NCBI GenBank assembly: GCA_028290305.1
Contig: JAQGKC010000105.1
Coordinates: 1 to 26,257 of the forward strand
Direction of reading: 5' to 3'
DNA: 26,257 nt
Origin: Bradyrhizobium sp.
GTDB lineage: Bacteria > Pseudomonadota > Alphaproteobacteria > Rhizobiales > Xanthobacteraceae
The stretch's first letter is position 1. The number at the start of each line of letters is the position of its first letter. Positions 1 through 7,534 of the stretch are shown here, one piece after another. Position numbers and translations under genes: made by a program. Under the pieces are notes generated by a model. The model was not told where the DNA came from and searched no databases. It worked only from the letters and a program-made list of their open reading frames with translations.

Positions 1-1
1 G

Positions 2-1000
2 CCGGACGCAGCCATGAAGGCGATCGGCGCAATCTCGCGGGCGCCGCCGGCTCCGACATGGCTATTCGCGCTTGCGGCGGCGGCAGGAGCCGTGGCGCTA
101 TCGGTGATTTTCGGTGTCGGCCATTTCCTTCCAGCGATACTGATATTCGCGAGCGCCGGGGCGGGCGCCATTCTGCGCCGCGCGCTCGCGCAGTTGAGCG
201 GCAACTATTTCATTCAGCCATTCGGCGCGGCTGTTCTCGCTGGCCTTATCGGCGCGCTGGCGGTCCGCTACGACCTAAGTTCGTCACTGCGTCTCGTCGC
301 GGTCTGCCCATGCATGGTGCTGGTGCCGGGCCCGCACTTCCTTAACAGCGCCCTCGACCTCATCAGCGGCCGTATCCATCTTGGCGCCGCCCGGTTGCTC
401 TATGCCGGCCTTATCGTGGTCGCTATCTCGACTGGATTGATACTTGGCCTGTCGTTGCTTGGCGTCTCCCTGCCAGTCGATGCGCCAGGGCGAGCTGTTC
501 CTTTGTGGCAGAACGTCATTGCCGCTGGTGTCGCGGTCGCGTCCTACAGCGTCTTCTTCTCGACGCCGTTGAACATGCTGCCGTGGCCGGTGGCGGTGGG
601 CATGCTGGCCCACGCGCTGCGCTGGGCTGCACTCAACGTGCTCGGCTTCGGAGTCGCAGCCGGCGCGCTGATCGCTTGTATCGTCGTTGGACTGATCCTC
701 ACTCCCGTCTCGCGCCGCACCCACATGCCGTTCGCAGCCATCGGCTTTGCCTCCGTGGTGTCGATGATGCCCGGCGTCTACCTCTTCAGAATGACGAGTG
801 GGCTTGTGGAATTAGCCGGTGGCTCAGAGCCGACGTTGCAACTGATCAGCGCCACGATCGCGGACGGCATGACTGCATCAATCATCGTTTTGGCGATGAG
901 CTTGGGCCTCATCATTCCTAAGATGATTGTCGATCATCTCGGCAACCGATCTACGCAAGCGAAAGTTATGGGAGCGGCCGAACATGTCAACGCTCGCTAG
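2..1000 (+). CDS. Threonine/serine exporter family protein (ThrE-like), 5'-truncated by window edge
   Basis: This is a polytopic inner-membrane protein of the ThrE / DUF1212-DUF3815 exporter family, which in characterised members exports threonine and serine. The frame is open to the left edge. The first in-window ATG at 14 is probably internal, because family members carry roughly 100 more N-terminal residues than the 328 seen from that codon. Visible are about nine hydrophobic segments. [16 protein letters not shown] segment begins the membrane half, and a [18 protein letters not shown] loop matches the conserved 'VPG...N...DL..G' motif between the two family domains. A second block near the end ([11 protein letters not shown]) matches the DUF3815 MPG motif. 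The stop overlaps the next gene by 17 bp, so the two are probably cotranscribed. The substrate is inferred from the family only. Confidence 0.8.
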   Translation, partial: PDAAMKAIGAISRAPPAPTWLFALAAAAGAVALSVIFGVGHFLPAILIFASAGAGAILRRALAQLSGNYFIQPFGAAVLAGLIGALAVRYDLSSSLRLVAVCPCMVLVPGPHFLNSALDLISGRIHLGAARLLYAGLIVVAISTGLILGLSLLGVSLPVDAPGRAVPLWQNVIAAGVAVASYSVFFSTPLNMLPWPVAVGMLAHALRWAALNVLGFGVAAGALIACIVVGLILTPVSRRTHMPFAAIGFASVVSMMPGVYLFRMTSGLVELAGGSEPTLQLISATIADGMTASIIVLAMSLGLIIPKMIVDHLGNRSTQAKVMGAAEHVNAR

Positions 1001-1715
1001 AAGTTCCGCCGCACTCCGAAACTGGGCCGCTCCGGCGGACGAGACGGTAGAGCTGTCGCGCCTGGAAGCGCGGCTGCCCGCTTTGCTCAGTGTCATCGCG
1101 GGAATGGTCGACCTCACGGGCTTTTTTACCCTGGGCCATATTTTCACCGCCCATGTCACCGGCAATCTTGTGGTCGCTGCCGCTGCGGCGGTGCATGGCG
1201 GTCCGTTCAACCCGGCGCAAATCTTGGCTATTCCCGTCTTTATGGTGGCCGTGGCGACCGTTTGGCTGATCGCCCAGGCCTCGGACCGACGCGGACCGAG
1301 CCTGGCGCGGCCGTTGCTCTTGGTTCAATTTCTGCTGCTCGCGGCGGTGCTGATTTTCAGCATCATCACCAGGCCGTCCGCCGATCCGCAGGGAGTAGCG
1401 GCCGGCATTGCCGTGATGATCGCGGTCGCCGCAATGGCCTGCCAGTACGCACTGCTTCGCCTCGCGATACCGGGTGCCATTTCGACAGCGGTCATGACCG
1501 GCAATTTGACCAATACCGTCTTGTCGCTGATGGATTTGCTGTCGAAGCACCGTGCCTTGCTGCCAGTCGATGCCGGCCGCTTAAGGAGATCCTGGCATCT
1601 TCTCCTGGGCTTTCTGCTCGGCTGTGTCGTGAGTGCCTCCGCTGTCTCCGTGCTTGGAGATTGGACCTGGTCATTGCCGGTGGTGCTGTCCGCTTTGGCA
1701 ATCGCGATACGGTAG
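984..1715 (+). CDS. DUF1275 (YoaK-like) membrane protein
   Basis: A predicted 243-residue inner-membrane protein of the DUF1275/YoaK family; its function is unknown. The N-terminal block ([18 protein letters not shown], then [10 protein letters not shown]) is the family signature 'G.vD..gf..lg..F.ahvTGN'. A second copy of the TGN motif ([10 protein letters not shown]) lies past mid-protein, and about six hydrophobic segments follow one another. The ATG at 984 was chosen because GGGAG lies at 970-974, nine bases upstream, and because the family motif starts soon after. An upstream in-frame ATG at 927 lies deep inside the exporter gene and lacks such support. It overlaps the ThrE-like gene by 17 bp, suggesting translational coupling and a possible joint role in export. 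The product ends at a normal length for the family. Confidence 0.8.
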   Translation: MSTLARSSAALRNWAAPADETVELSRLEARLPALLSVIAGMVDLTGFFTLGHIFTAHVTGNLVVAAAAAVHGGPFNPAQILAIPVFMVAVATVWLIAQASDRRGPSLARPLLLVQFLLLAAVLIFSIITRPSADPQGVAAGIAVMIAVAAMACQYALLRLAIPGAISTAVMTGNLTNTVLSLMDLLSKHRALLPVDAGRLRRSWHLLLGFLLGCVVSASAVSVLGDWTWSLPVVLSALAIAIR

Positions 1716-2061
1716 GAGAGGGTGTATTTCGCGGAGGTATCCGTTACGGCTGCCCGAGGACCAGGCAACTCATCCTGCCGGCAGCGTCCGCGCCGAGTTG
1801 ATCCTGTCGGCGGTGTTGGCGTTGATCGTCGCCGGGTTCAGCGCCCGTGCTCATTTGATGCGCCGCAGGTGAATTTCGTCCGCGGTGCAAGGCAGTATGG
1901 GAAGTTTGTCACGCAGCACGAAGGTCGCTTCACGCCGTCGAGCGGGGGAGACGGTCAAGCAGTCAACGCTACCTGTCCGCTCCGGGTGAAAAAGCTGAAC
2001 TTTTAGGATTGACCGCTATTGGCGCGTAAGCGACCACCGGCATGATGCCGATGGTCAACGA
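1716..2061. other. Non-coding stretch with a possible coding remnant
   Basis: No convincing complete gene is visible. One plus-strand frame at about 1750-1872 reads like the hydrophobic C-terminus of a membrane protein (AELILSAVLALIVAGF, then MRRR and a stop), but it has no plausible start or family match that I recognise. It may be an eroded gene end left next to the recombinase. The right end carries a small hairpin, described separately. Confidence 0.35.
2038..2050. other. Short hairpin downstream of recombinase gene
   Basis: CGGCAT and ATGCCG form perfect 6-bp arms around a single G. They lie 11 bp past the stop codon of the minus-strand recombinase. A wider TTGACC (2009-2014) / GGTCAA (2053-2058) pair encloses it. 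There is no U-tract on either strand, so a rho-independent terminator is not supported. It could equally be chance or part of a recombination site. Confidence 0.25.
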
Positions 2062-2721
2062 TTAGAGCTCGATTTGCTCAGCGATTTGTAGAGCATCGTC
2101 TACCTCGATCCCGAGATAACGGACGGGGCTCTCCAGTTTTGTATGACAGGGAAGGAGCTGCACAGCACGAAAGTTCCTCGTCTTGCGATAGATCTGAATG
2201 GCCTTCGTCCGTCGCATCGAATGGGTGCCATAGGAGATCGATTCCAAACCGATGCTATCGACCCAGCGATGCACTAGCCGGGAGTATTGCCGGGTCGATA
2301 GATGAGGGCGTGCATGAAGTCGGCTCGGGAAGAGATATCGGGAGCCAGTGGTCCGGAGCATTGGTAACCAGGCCTCAACGGAGCTCCTCAACTGCTCTGT
2401 GATCTCGAACTGGACTGGTCGACCTGTCTTCTTTTGAACGATCGTTGCTCGATGCCTGACCTTTGCTCCTGAGCAAATGTCGTCTAATCGAAGTTTGACC
2501 AGATCGCAGGCGCGAATCTTGCTGTCGATGGCCAAGTTAAAGATGACAAGGTCGCGCCACGATCGTGCGATTTCCAGGCGAACGCGAATGGACCAGACGT
2601 GCTTCGGTTCGAGAGGTTTTTTTCTGGCCGATGAGCAAGCCCTTATTTCAAGGTCGTCGGTCTTTGCGGACAGCACGTACAAGCATGGGGGCACCTCCGC
2701 AAGACCGGAAATGCCGGGCAA
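2062..2721 (-). CDS. Tyrosine recombinase / site-specific integrase, lone
   Basis: This is the catalytic domain of a phage-integrase-type tyrosine recombinase, from the short (about 200 aa) family found as lone genes in many proteobacteria. Numbered from the ATG at 2721, visible catalytic residues are Arg70 (in IDSKIRACDLVKLRL), a Lys near 98 (QKKTGRPV), His167-x-x-Arg170 (GTHSMRR), His193 and the nucleophile Tyr202 (VRYLGIE). The usual LLGH before the last His reads LLPCH here, and the following Thr of 'LEST' is Pro. Family-like sequence begins only around residue 18, so GTG 2676 or TTG 2682 may be the real start. A good GGAGGT lies just upstream, but the ATG it best serves is out of frame and stops after 12 codons. 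The gene is visibly AT-richer than its neighbours, which suggests horizontal transfer. It may be functional or decaying. Confidence 0.75.
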   Translation of the reverse strand: MPGISGLAEVPPCLYVLSAKTDDLEIRACSSARKKPLEPKHVWSIRVRLEIARSWRDLVIFNLAIDSKIRACDLVKLRLDDICSGAKVRHRATIVQKKTGRPVQFEITEQLRSSVEAWLPMLRTTGSRYLFPSRLHARPHLSTRQYSRLVHRWVDSIGLESISYGTHSMRRTKAIQIYRKTRNFRAVQLLPCHTKLESPVRYLGIEVDDALQIAEQIEL

Positions 2722-2841
2722 CGTTGCGGGCGTTGCTGGCCGACCATGGTATGACGCCGACTGGATCAGAGCCCCGGTGCGTCAATGAGGATATGGCTGC
2801 GCATTGAGGAGTCTGCGCCGTGCGAAGGAAGGTGAACGCCG

Positions 2842-3792
2842 CTATTTGTTCGCCACTTTTCCCGCGGCCGCTTTTTTCACTCCACCCTTGCCTTCCTCGA
2901 GCAGCGCCTTCCGCACCTGCTTGAACTCCTGCAACGCAGCGGCATCGGCTTTCGGGAATTTCAGGTCGAGCGCGTCCAGCGCGCTGACGATCGTGGAGCC
3001 GATCACCACCCGTGCGAACCACTTGTGATCGGCCGGCACCACGTGCCATGGCGCCGCCGCCGTCGAGGTGTGCCTGACGAGTTCCTGATAGGCGGCCAGG
3101 TATTTCCCCCACAGCGCGCGTTCGCTGATATCCGCAAGTGAAAATTTCCAGTTCTTCGAGGGCTCGTCCAGCCGGGCGAGAAACCGTTCGCGCTGTTCTT
3201 CTTTCGACACGTTGAGGAAGAATTTCAGGATCACCGTGCCGTTGCGCGCGAGGTAACGCTCGAATGCGGAAATGTCCTCGAACCGCTCGCGCCAGATGTT
3301 TCTGGTCACCAGCTTCGGGGGAATCTTCTCCTTGGCGAGAATCTCCGGATGCACCCGCACCACCAGGCATTCTTCATAATAAGAGCGGTTGAAGATGCCG
3401 ATGCGGCCACGCTCCGGCAGCGCGACCGTGCTGCGCCACATGAAATCGTGGTCGAGTTCGTGGGCTGTCGGCTGCTTGAACGAGGTGACCTCGCAGCCCT
3501 GCGGATTGACGCCGTCGAATATGCTCTTGATGGCGCTGTCCTTGCCAGCGGCGTCCATGCCCTGAAAGATCAGCAACAGCGACCAGCGATCCTGCGCGTA
3601 AAGTTTCTCCTGAAAATCGCTCAGGCGTTTTCGGTTGGCATCGAGGATCTTTTCGCCCTTGTCCTTGTCGAGGCCGCCCTTCTCATCGGTCTTGTGCGAC
3701 TTCAGATGGAATTCGCCCAATCCGTTGAAGCGGAACGGTTCGACAAAGGGCTTTAGCTGGACCGCGAGAGATTGCGAAGGCTTTTTGCTCAT
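2842..3792 (-). CDS. PPK2-family polyphosphate kinase (class III-like polyphosphate:nucleotide phosphotransferase)
   Basis: A cytoplasmic enzyme of the PPK2 family, which moves phosphate between polyphosphate and nucleotides. The 316 residues carry a Walker A motif GMDAAGKDS at about 78-86 and a Walker B-like segment IGIFNRSYYE at 131-140 followed by VVRVHPE. The 'FNRS.YE..LVVRVHPE' form, rather than 'FDRSWYNRAGVE', is what class III members (AMP/ADP phosphorylation) usually show, so class III is favoured from sequence alone. The C-terminal tail is Lys/Ala-rich (KGGVKKAAAGK). It starts 15 bp after the NUDIX gene, which itself lies 9 bp after the ABC binding-protein gene, so all three are probably one transcript. 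Length is normal and the motifs are intact. Confidence 0.88.
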   Translation of the reverse strand: MSKKPSQSLAVQLKPFVEPFRFNGLGEFHLKSHKTDEKGGLDKDKGEKILDANRKRLSDFQEKLYAQDRWSLLLIFQGMDAAGKDSAIKSIFDGVNPQGCEVTSFKQPTAHELDHDFMWRSTVALPERGRIGIFNRSYYEECLVVRVHPEILAKEKIPPKLVTRNIWRERFEDISAFERYLARNGTVILKFFLNVSKEEQRERFLARLDEPSKNWKFSLADISERALWGKYLAAYQELVRHTSTAAAPWHVVPADHKWFARVVIGSTIVSALDALDLKFPKADAAALQEFKQVRKALLEEGKGGVKKAAAGKVANK

Positions 3793-3807
3793 GACTGGCG
3801 ACCCTTT

Positions 3808-4509
3808 TTAGGCGCTGAATTGCTGCTCGATATAGGCCGTGACAAAACGCGGCATCGCCGGATCAAGATCGCTCATCCCGCGCACCAGATAGATCGCGGC
3901 GAGTTCAGGCTGATGTTGTCGTTCAAGATTGGCCTCGATCCTGGCGCGCAGCGCTTCGCCGGGCATATCGACTTGCAGTATCTGCATCATGGCGACGGCC
4001 ACGCCGGTGAAGATGCAATCCCAATGCGCGGCGGCTTTATAATCCGCTGGGATAAGCCCAGTTTCCTCCTCGACTTCGCGGGCGACGCTACCCTCGATAT
4101 CGAGCATAGCTCCCTTGACATCATCGGGATCGGGCGTGCCCGAGGGAAAATAGATGCGCCCGGCATTCGCGGTATGCTGACCCATTTCACCCAGCACGAA
4201 CGCGCCATCACTGCTTAGCAGTGCGCCCATTCCGAAGCCGTTGAACACGTTCTCGTCGGGAAAGCCCCAATCCCGCCACGCCAGAAAGCTTGCGAAATCG
4301 GTCTCGAAATAGTCCGCGCTGAAGCGGTCGCCGGCAAAGACCGGGTTGCGCCCCAGCAGGACACGGCCATTCCAGAGGTTCGGCCTCTTGCCCTGCTCGG
4401 CCGAGAAATGCGCGTCGATATCCACGCGCCGCTCGTCTGCAAACGGCCACGACCAGGGCTGCACACTCAGATCAAGCGTCGTGACGCGATGAATGACCGG
4501 CGGCGTCAT
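3808..4509 (-). CDS. NUDIX hydrolase family protein
   Basis: A 233-residue soluble protein with a NUDIX signature. Residues 144-152 read REVEEETGL, matching the REUXEEXGU half of the box, preceded by DIEGSVA. The upstream G-x5-E half does not fit at the standard spacing: the Gly of FPSGTPDPDD lies further away, so the loop is probably longer, as in some alphaproteobacterial homologues. The substrate cannot be told. The N-terminal ~90 residues (rich in Trp and Phe) have no recognised domain. The gene is sandwiched with 9- and 15-bp gaps between an ABC binding-protein gene and the PPK2 gene. A nucleotide-type substrate would fit the PPK2 neighbour, but that is inference. Confidence 0.75.
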   Translation of the reverse strand: MTPPVIHRVTTLDLSVQPWSWPFADERRVDIDAHFSAEQGKRPNLWNGRVLLGRNPVFAGDRFSADYFETDFASFLAWRDWGFPDENVFNGFGMGALLSSDGAFVLGEMGQHTANAGRIYFPSGTPDPDDVKGAMLDIEGSVAREVEEETGLIPADYKAAAHWDCIFTGVAVAMMQILQVDMPGEALRARIEANLERQHQPELAAIYLVRGMSDLDPAMPRFVTAYIEQQFSA

Positions 4510-4518
4510 TAACGCGCC

Positions 4519-5547
4519 CTACTTCGCATTCGTCCCCGTCGTCTTGTTGGCGTGGTCGACATATTTGTTGGTGTAGGTTTTGGTGACGTCGATATTCGCT
4601 TTCGCAACTTCAGGCGAGCTCTCGCTGAACACCGCAAGCACCGCATCGGCGCCCCTGGGATCCATCTTGCCGGTTTCCGAATACATCGGGATCGTGTTCT
4701 TGAGCGCCGCGAGATAAAGCTCCTTGTTCTTGCCGACCGTTTCGGGGGGCATTTTCGCCATGACATCATCAGGCGAATGCGAGTGAATCCATGCAAGCGT
4801 GTTCAGGATCGCATTGGTCAGGGCCTGAACCTCCTTCTCGTGCGAAGCGACCCACGCCGTCGTGCTGTAGAGCGCGCCACCCGGATATTCGCCGCCGAAC
4901 ACCTCGAGCGTATCTTTCTGCGTGCGGGTATCGCTGAGGATGCGGAGGTCCGGATGGCTGCCTTGCAGGACAGTGACCGACGGATCCAGCATGACCGCCG
5001 CATCGATCTGCCCCTGCTCCATCGCCGCAACCGCGGTCGCGCCGAGACCGACGCCGATGACCGAAGCGCTGGCGGGATCGAGACCGTTTTTCTTCAGCAT
5101 GTATTTGAGGAAGAAGTCGGTCGAGGAGCCCGGCGCACTGACGCCGACTTTCTTGCCCGCAAGATCCTTGATCGATTTGATCTCGTTGGTATGCGCAGGC
5201 GACACCACCAGAACCAGCCCCGGATAGCGATCGTACACGACGAAGGCCTGCAGCTCCTGCTTCTTGGCGGCGAGATTGACGCAATGGTCGAAATAGCCGG
5301 AAACCACGTCGGCGCTGCCGCCGAGCACGGCCTTGAGCGCATCCGAGCCGCCCTTCAGATCGACGATTTCGACGGCAAGGCCGGCCTTGTCGAATTCGCC
5401 AAGCTGCTTTGCCAGCAGGGTCGGCAGATAGCACAGGCAGGCGCCGCCTCCGACGGCGATCGTAATCTTGCTTTGTGCTGCGGCCAGATCAGACATCAGC
5501 ACCAAGGCCAACAGCGTCGCGGCAAGCCTGCCAAACATCGTCCTCAT
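4519..5547 (-). CDS. NitT/TauT-type ABC transporter periplasmic substrate-binding protein
   Basis: A 342-residue periplasmic binding protein of the NMT1/SsuA/TauA superfamily. The N-terminus is a clear Sec signal peptide with a cut likely after AAA or AQ near residues 24-25 (LMSDLAAAQ|S). The mature part follows the family layout: a first beta strand ITIAVGGGACLCYLP, then GGSDALKAVLGGSADVVSGY, then KDLAGKKVGVSAPGSSTDFF in the hinge region, then AAMEQGQIDAAVMLDPS. The ATG at 5547 was chosen because a strong GGAGGG lies directly upstream and the signal peptide starts there. The frame stays open far upstream but that part looks non-coding. The ligand is unknown. The Cys-Leu-Cys in the first ligand loop is unusual. 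A palindromic element lies between it and the permease gene. Confidence 0.88.
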   Translation of the reverse strand: MRTMFGRLAATLLALVLMSDLAAAQSKITIAVGGGACLCYLPTLLAKQLGEFDKAGLAVEIVDLKGGSDALKAVLGGSADVVSGYFDHCVNLAAKKQELQAFVVYDRYPGLVLVVSPAHTNEIKSIKDLAGKKVGVSAPGSSTDFFLKYMLKKNGLDPASASVIGVGLGATAVAAMEQGQIDAAVMLDPSVTVLQGSHPDLRILSDTRTQKDTLEVFGGEYPGGALYSTTAWVASHEKEVQALTNAILNTLAWIHSHSPDDVMAKMPPETVGKNKELYLAALKNTIPMYSETGKMDPRGADAVLAVFSESSPEVAKANIDVTKTYTNKYVDHANKTTGTNAK

Positions 5548-5697
5548 GGTTTCCCTCCGTGCTTCCGGTTGAACGCACGATAAAGGAGCATCCGTCGCTT
5601 GAGAAGCTGCATAAAGTAGCGTAGTTCGGCGGATCATGCGCTGGTCAATGGCCGCCTGGCGACACCAAGATGCTGGGTTGAGGCGCGCCTCCTCGCC

Positions 5698-5811
5698 GTC
5701 ATTGCGAGGAGCGAAGCGACGAAGCAATCCAGCTTCCTTACGATTCTGGGTTGCTTCGCGGAGCCTGTCATCGGGCGGCGCTTTGCGCCGACCCCGTTGG
5801 CTCGCAATGAC
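5698..5811. repeat. Palindromic intergenic repeat element (GTCATTGCGAG-ended)
   Basis: The element is bounded by perfect 11-bp inverted ends, GTCATTGCGAG at 5698-5708 and CTCGCAATGAC at 5801-5811. Internal complementary blocks (GAAGCAATCCAG against CTGGGTTGCTTC) and a small hairpin (CGGCGC-TTT-GCGCCG, 5776-5790) would let the transcript fold. It matches a type of small repeat I recognise as common in Bradyrhizobiaceae intergenic DNA. It sits between the permease and binding-protein genes and could alter their relative expression by RNA structure. It encodes nothing. Confidence 0.8.
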
Positions 5812-5831
5812 CGCTTTGAAACGTTCGGACT

Positions 5832-6617
5832 CTACCCCCGGCCATCGGCCGCCGGCCGCCACACCAGCAACCGTCGCTCCACCATGGTCACCCCGACGTC
5901 GATCAGAATAACGAAGGCCGACAATACAAACATGCCGGCGAAAACGCCTGATACGTCGAACACGCCTTCGGCCTGCTGAATGAGATAGCCGAGCCCCGCC
6001 GCCGAGCCGAGATATTCGCCGACCACCGCGCCGACCACGGCGAAGCCGACCGACGCATGCAGCGAGGAGAACATCCATGACAGCGCCGACGGCCAATAGA
6101 CATGCCGCGTCAGCTGCCGTTCGCTCATGCCGAGCATGCGGCCATTATCAAGCACGGTGGTGCTGACCTCCTTGACGCCCTGATAGACGTTGAAGAACAC
6201 GATGAAGAACACCAGCGTGACGCCGAGCGCGACCTTCGACCAGATGCCGAGGCCGAGCCACAGCGTAAAAATGGGAGCGAGCACGACGCGCGGCAGCGCG
6301 TTGGCCATCTTCACGTAGGGATCGAACACCGCTGCGACCCGGGGCTGGCGTGCGAACCAGAAGCCGACCACGACTCCGCCAAGCGAGCCGATCGCGAAAG
6401 CGAGAATCGACTCCCATAGCGTGATCAGCAAATGCTTCCAGATCACGCCGCTTGCGAACCAGGCGACGATCTGGCTGCCAACATCAACCGGATTGGAAAA
6501 GAAGAACGGCGGCAGCAACATCCGGCCGAACACCGGCACGGTAGCGAACAGTTGCCATAGCCCAAGGACGACGGCGGCGACCAAAAGCTGACAGACGAGA
6601 AGCATCAAACGCGACAT
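5832..6617 (-). CDS. NitT/TauT-type ABC transporter permease
   Basis: A 261-residue inner-membrane permease of the SsuC/TauC/NitT class with about six membrane segments. The first lies at residues 5-25. The coupling-helix region near residues 155-175 reads VLDNGRMLGMSERQLTRHVYWPSALSWMFSSL, the EAA-type loop of this family (normally 'A...LG.s....f..v.lP.alP.i'). GFAVVGAVVGEYLGSAAGLGYLI is the highly conserved end of the BPD_transp_1 domain. It should form the membrane channel with the ATPase encoded at 7535-8329 and the binding protein at 4519-5547. It is separated from both by repeat elements and, upstream, by the PEBP gene, which is unusual for a three-component importer. Confidence 0.88.
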   Translation of the reverse strand: MSRLMLLVCQLLVAAVVLGLWQLFATVPVFGRMLLPPFFFSNPVDVGSQIVAWFASGVIWKHLLITLWESILAFAIGSLGGVVVGFWFARQPRVAAVFDPYVKMANALPRVVLAPIFTLWLGLGIWSKVALGVTLVFFIVFFNVYQGVKEVSTTVLDNGRMLGMSERQLTRHVYWPSALSWMFSSLHASVGFAVVGAVVGEYLGSAAGLGYLIQQAEGVFDVSGVFAGMFVLSAFVILIDVGVTMVERRLLVWRPAADGRG

Positions 6618-6642
6618 GGCGACGATTTATCTCCATCTCCTG

Positions 6643-6784
6643 GTCGTCCCGGCGAACGCCGGGGCCCATAACCCCTGGCGTTGATGTTGCAGAAGGTATC
6701 TGCCCCAGTGCCGAAAACGAAACCACACCGCCGCGATGAGCGCAATTGCGCTCACGCTGGGGTCCAGGCCTTCACCGGGACGAC
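6643..6784. repeat. Palindromic intergenic repeat element (GTCGTCCCGG-ended)
   Basis: Perfect 10-bp inverted ends are GTCGTCCCGG at 6643-6652 and CCGGGACGAC at 6775-6784. The next 12 bases inward also pair imperfectly (CGAACGCCGGGGCCCA against TGGGGTCCAGGCCTTCA). It occupies nearly all of the gap between the PEBP stop and the permease start. The ends differ from the other two palindromic elements here, so it is a separate family. Similar 'cgtcccggcgaacgccgggg' elements are familiar from rhizobial genomes. Confidence 0.75.
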
Positions 6785-6822
6785 GTGTGGAGATTTCGCG
6801 TTGTCCTCAACGTTTGGCGGCC

Positions 6823-7389
6823 TCACGGTTTGGAGAACGTGCCGATCAAGCCGGCTGCCCCTTTGGCGTGACCGTCCAGCGCCTTGATCAATTCGTCGCG
6901 TGTCATCCCGGCCTGAAGCGCCGATGGCTCAAGGTCGGTTGCGATCAGCGTGAAGGTGTAGTGATGCGGCGCGCCGGCCGGCGTACAGGGCCCAAAGTAA
7001 CTCGACAGCTTCATCGTGCTTTGGCCGCCGACATATTTTTCGCTCGGCTTGGAGACTTCACCCTCGGCAAAACCGGTCACCGAAGCCGGAATGCCATAGG
7101 CCACCCAGTGGCTGACGCCCCCGGGCGGACGGCCTTCCGGATCGAACATCAGAAGCGCGAAGCTCTTGGTGCCATCAGGCGGGTTCGCCCAGGAGAATGC
7201 CGGCGACACGTTCTCGCCGACGCAATTTGGATTGGTTTTGTTGTTGCCGGCGTTTTTCGTCGCCAGCCGGGCGCCGTCCTCGAAATCAGGCGAAGTCAGT
7301 GTGAACGCGCCTTGCGCTTTGGCATCGTGAAAACCGCAAAACGCGGCCAGCGTGACGGCGGCAGCGAGAATTGAACCACGTAAAAGCAT
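6823..7389 (-). CDS. Secreted PEBP-family (YbhB/YbcL-like, Raf kinase inhibitor-like) protein
   Basis: A 188-residue phosphatidylethanolamine-binding-protein family member. A Sec signal peptide (about residues 1-25, ending AKAQ) implies the periplasm. The ligand-pocket motifs are present: MFDPEG followed by GGVSHWVAYGIP (canonical 'DPDAP...HWV.y.IP') and later YFGPCTPAGAPHHYTFTLIA (canonical 'GPcpP.G..HrY.f.l'). Bacterial PEBPs of this type have no well-established reaction. Length is normal for the family. It lies inside what would otherwise be an ABC-importer operon, with a palindromic repeat 38 bp downstream and a 16-bp tandem repeat upstream, suggesting insertion. A role with the transporter is possible but unproved. 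Confidence 0.88.
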   Translation of the reverse strand: MLLRGSILAAAVTLAAFCGFHDAKAQGAFTLTSPDFEDGARLATKNAGNNKTNPNCVGENVSPAFSWANPPDGTKSFALLMFDPEGRPPGGVSHWVAYGIPASVTGFAEGEVSKPSEKYVGGQSTMKLSSYFGPCTPAGAPHHYTFTLIATDLEPSALQAGMTRDELIKALDGHAKGAAGLIGTFSKP

Positions 7390-7452
7390 GACATCTCCCT
7401 TTAATTTTCTTGTTCAACCGAAGTGTAACCTGCGCCGCATCGAGATCAAGGC

Positions 7453-7532
7453 AAGTCGCCCTTAAGCTAAGCCGCCCTTAAGCTAAGCCGCCCTTAAGCT
7501 AAGTCGCCCTCAAACCGAGGCACCTTCAAGCC
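7453..7532. repeat. 16-bp tandem repeat, about five units
   Basis: Consecutive units start at 7453, 7469, 7485, 7501 and 7517. Units 2 and 3 are identical (AAGCCGCCCTTAAGCT). Unit 1 differs by one base, unit 4 (AAGTCGCCCTCAAACC) by four, and unit 5 is strongly diverged. The array ends 2 bp before the ATPase stop codon and lies upstream of the PEBP gene. Decay runs toward the ATPase end. The unit length is not a multiple of three, so it is not a coding repeat. It may be a replication-slippage product or a binding array. Confidence 0.85.
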
Positions 7533-7534
7533 AG

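Noticed and set aside
4552..5583. Plus-strand open frame of 343 codons antisense to the binding-protein gene
   Set aside because: The minus-strand protein has a signal peptide and family motifs; the antisense frame has low-complexity Arg/His composition.
5547..6096. N-terminal extension of the binding protein to an upstream start at 6096
   Set aside because: The frame is open, but it crosses a palindromic repeat and the permease gene, and the signal peptide with a strong ribosome-binding site marks the start at 5547.
7453..7532. Possible CRISPR array
   Set aside because: The units are directly adjacent with no unique spacers and are only 16 bp long, so it is a simple tandem repeat.
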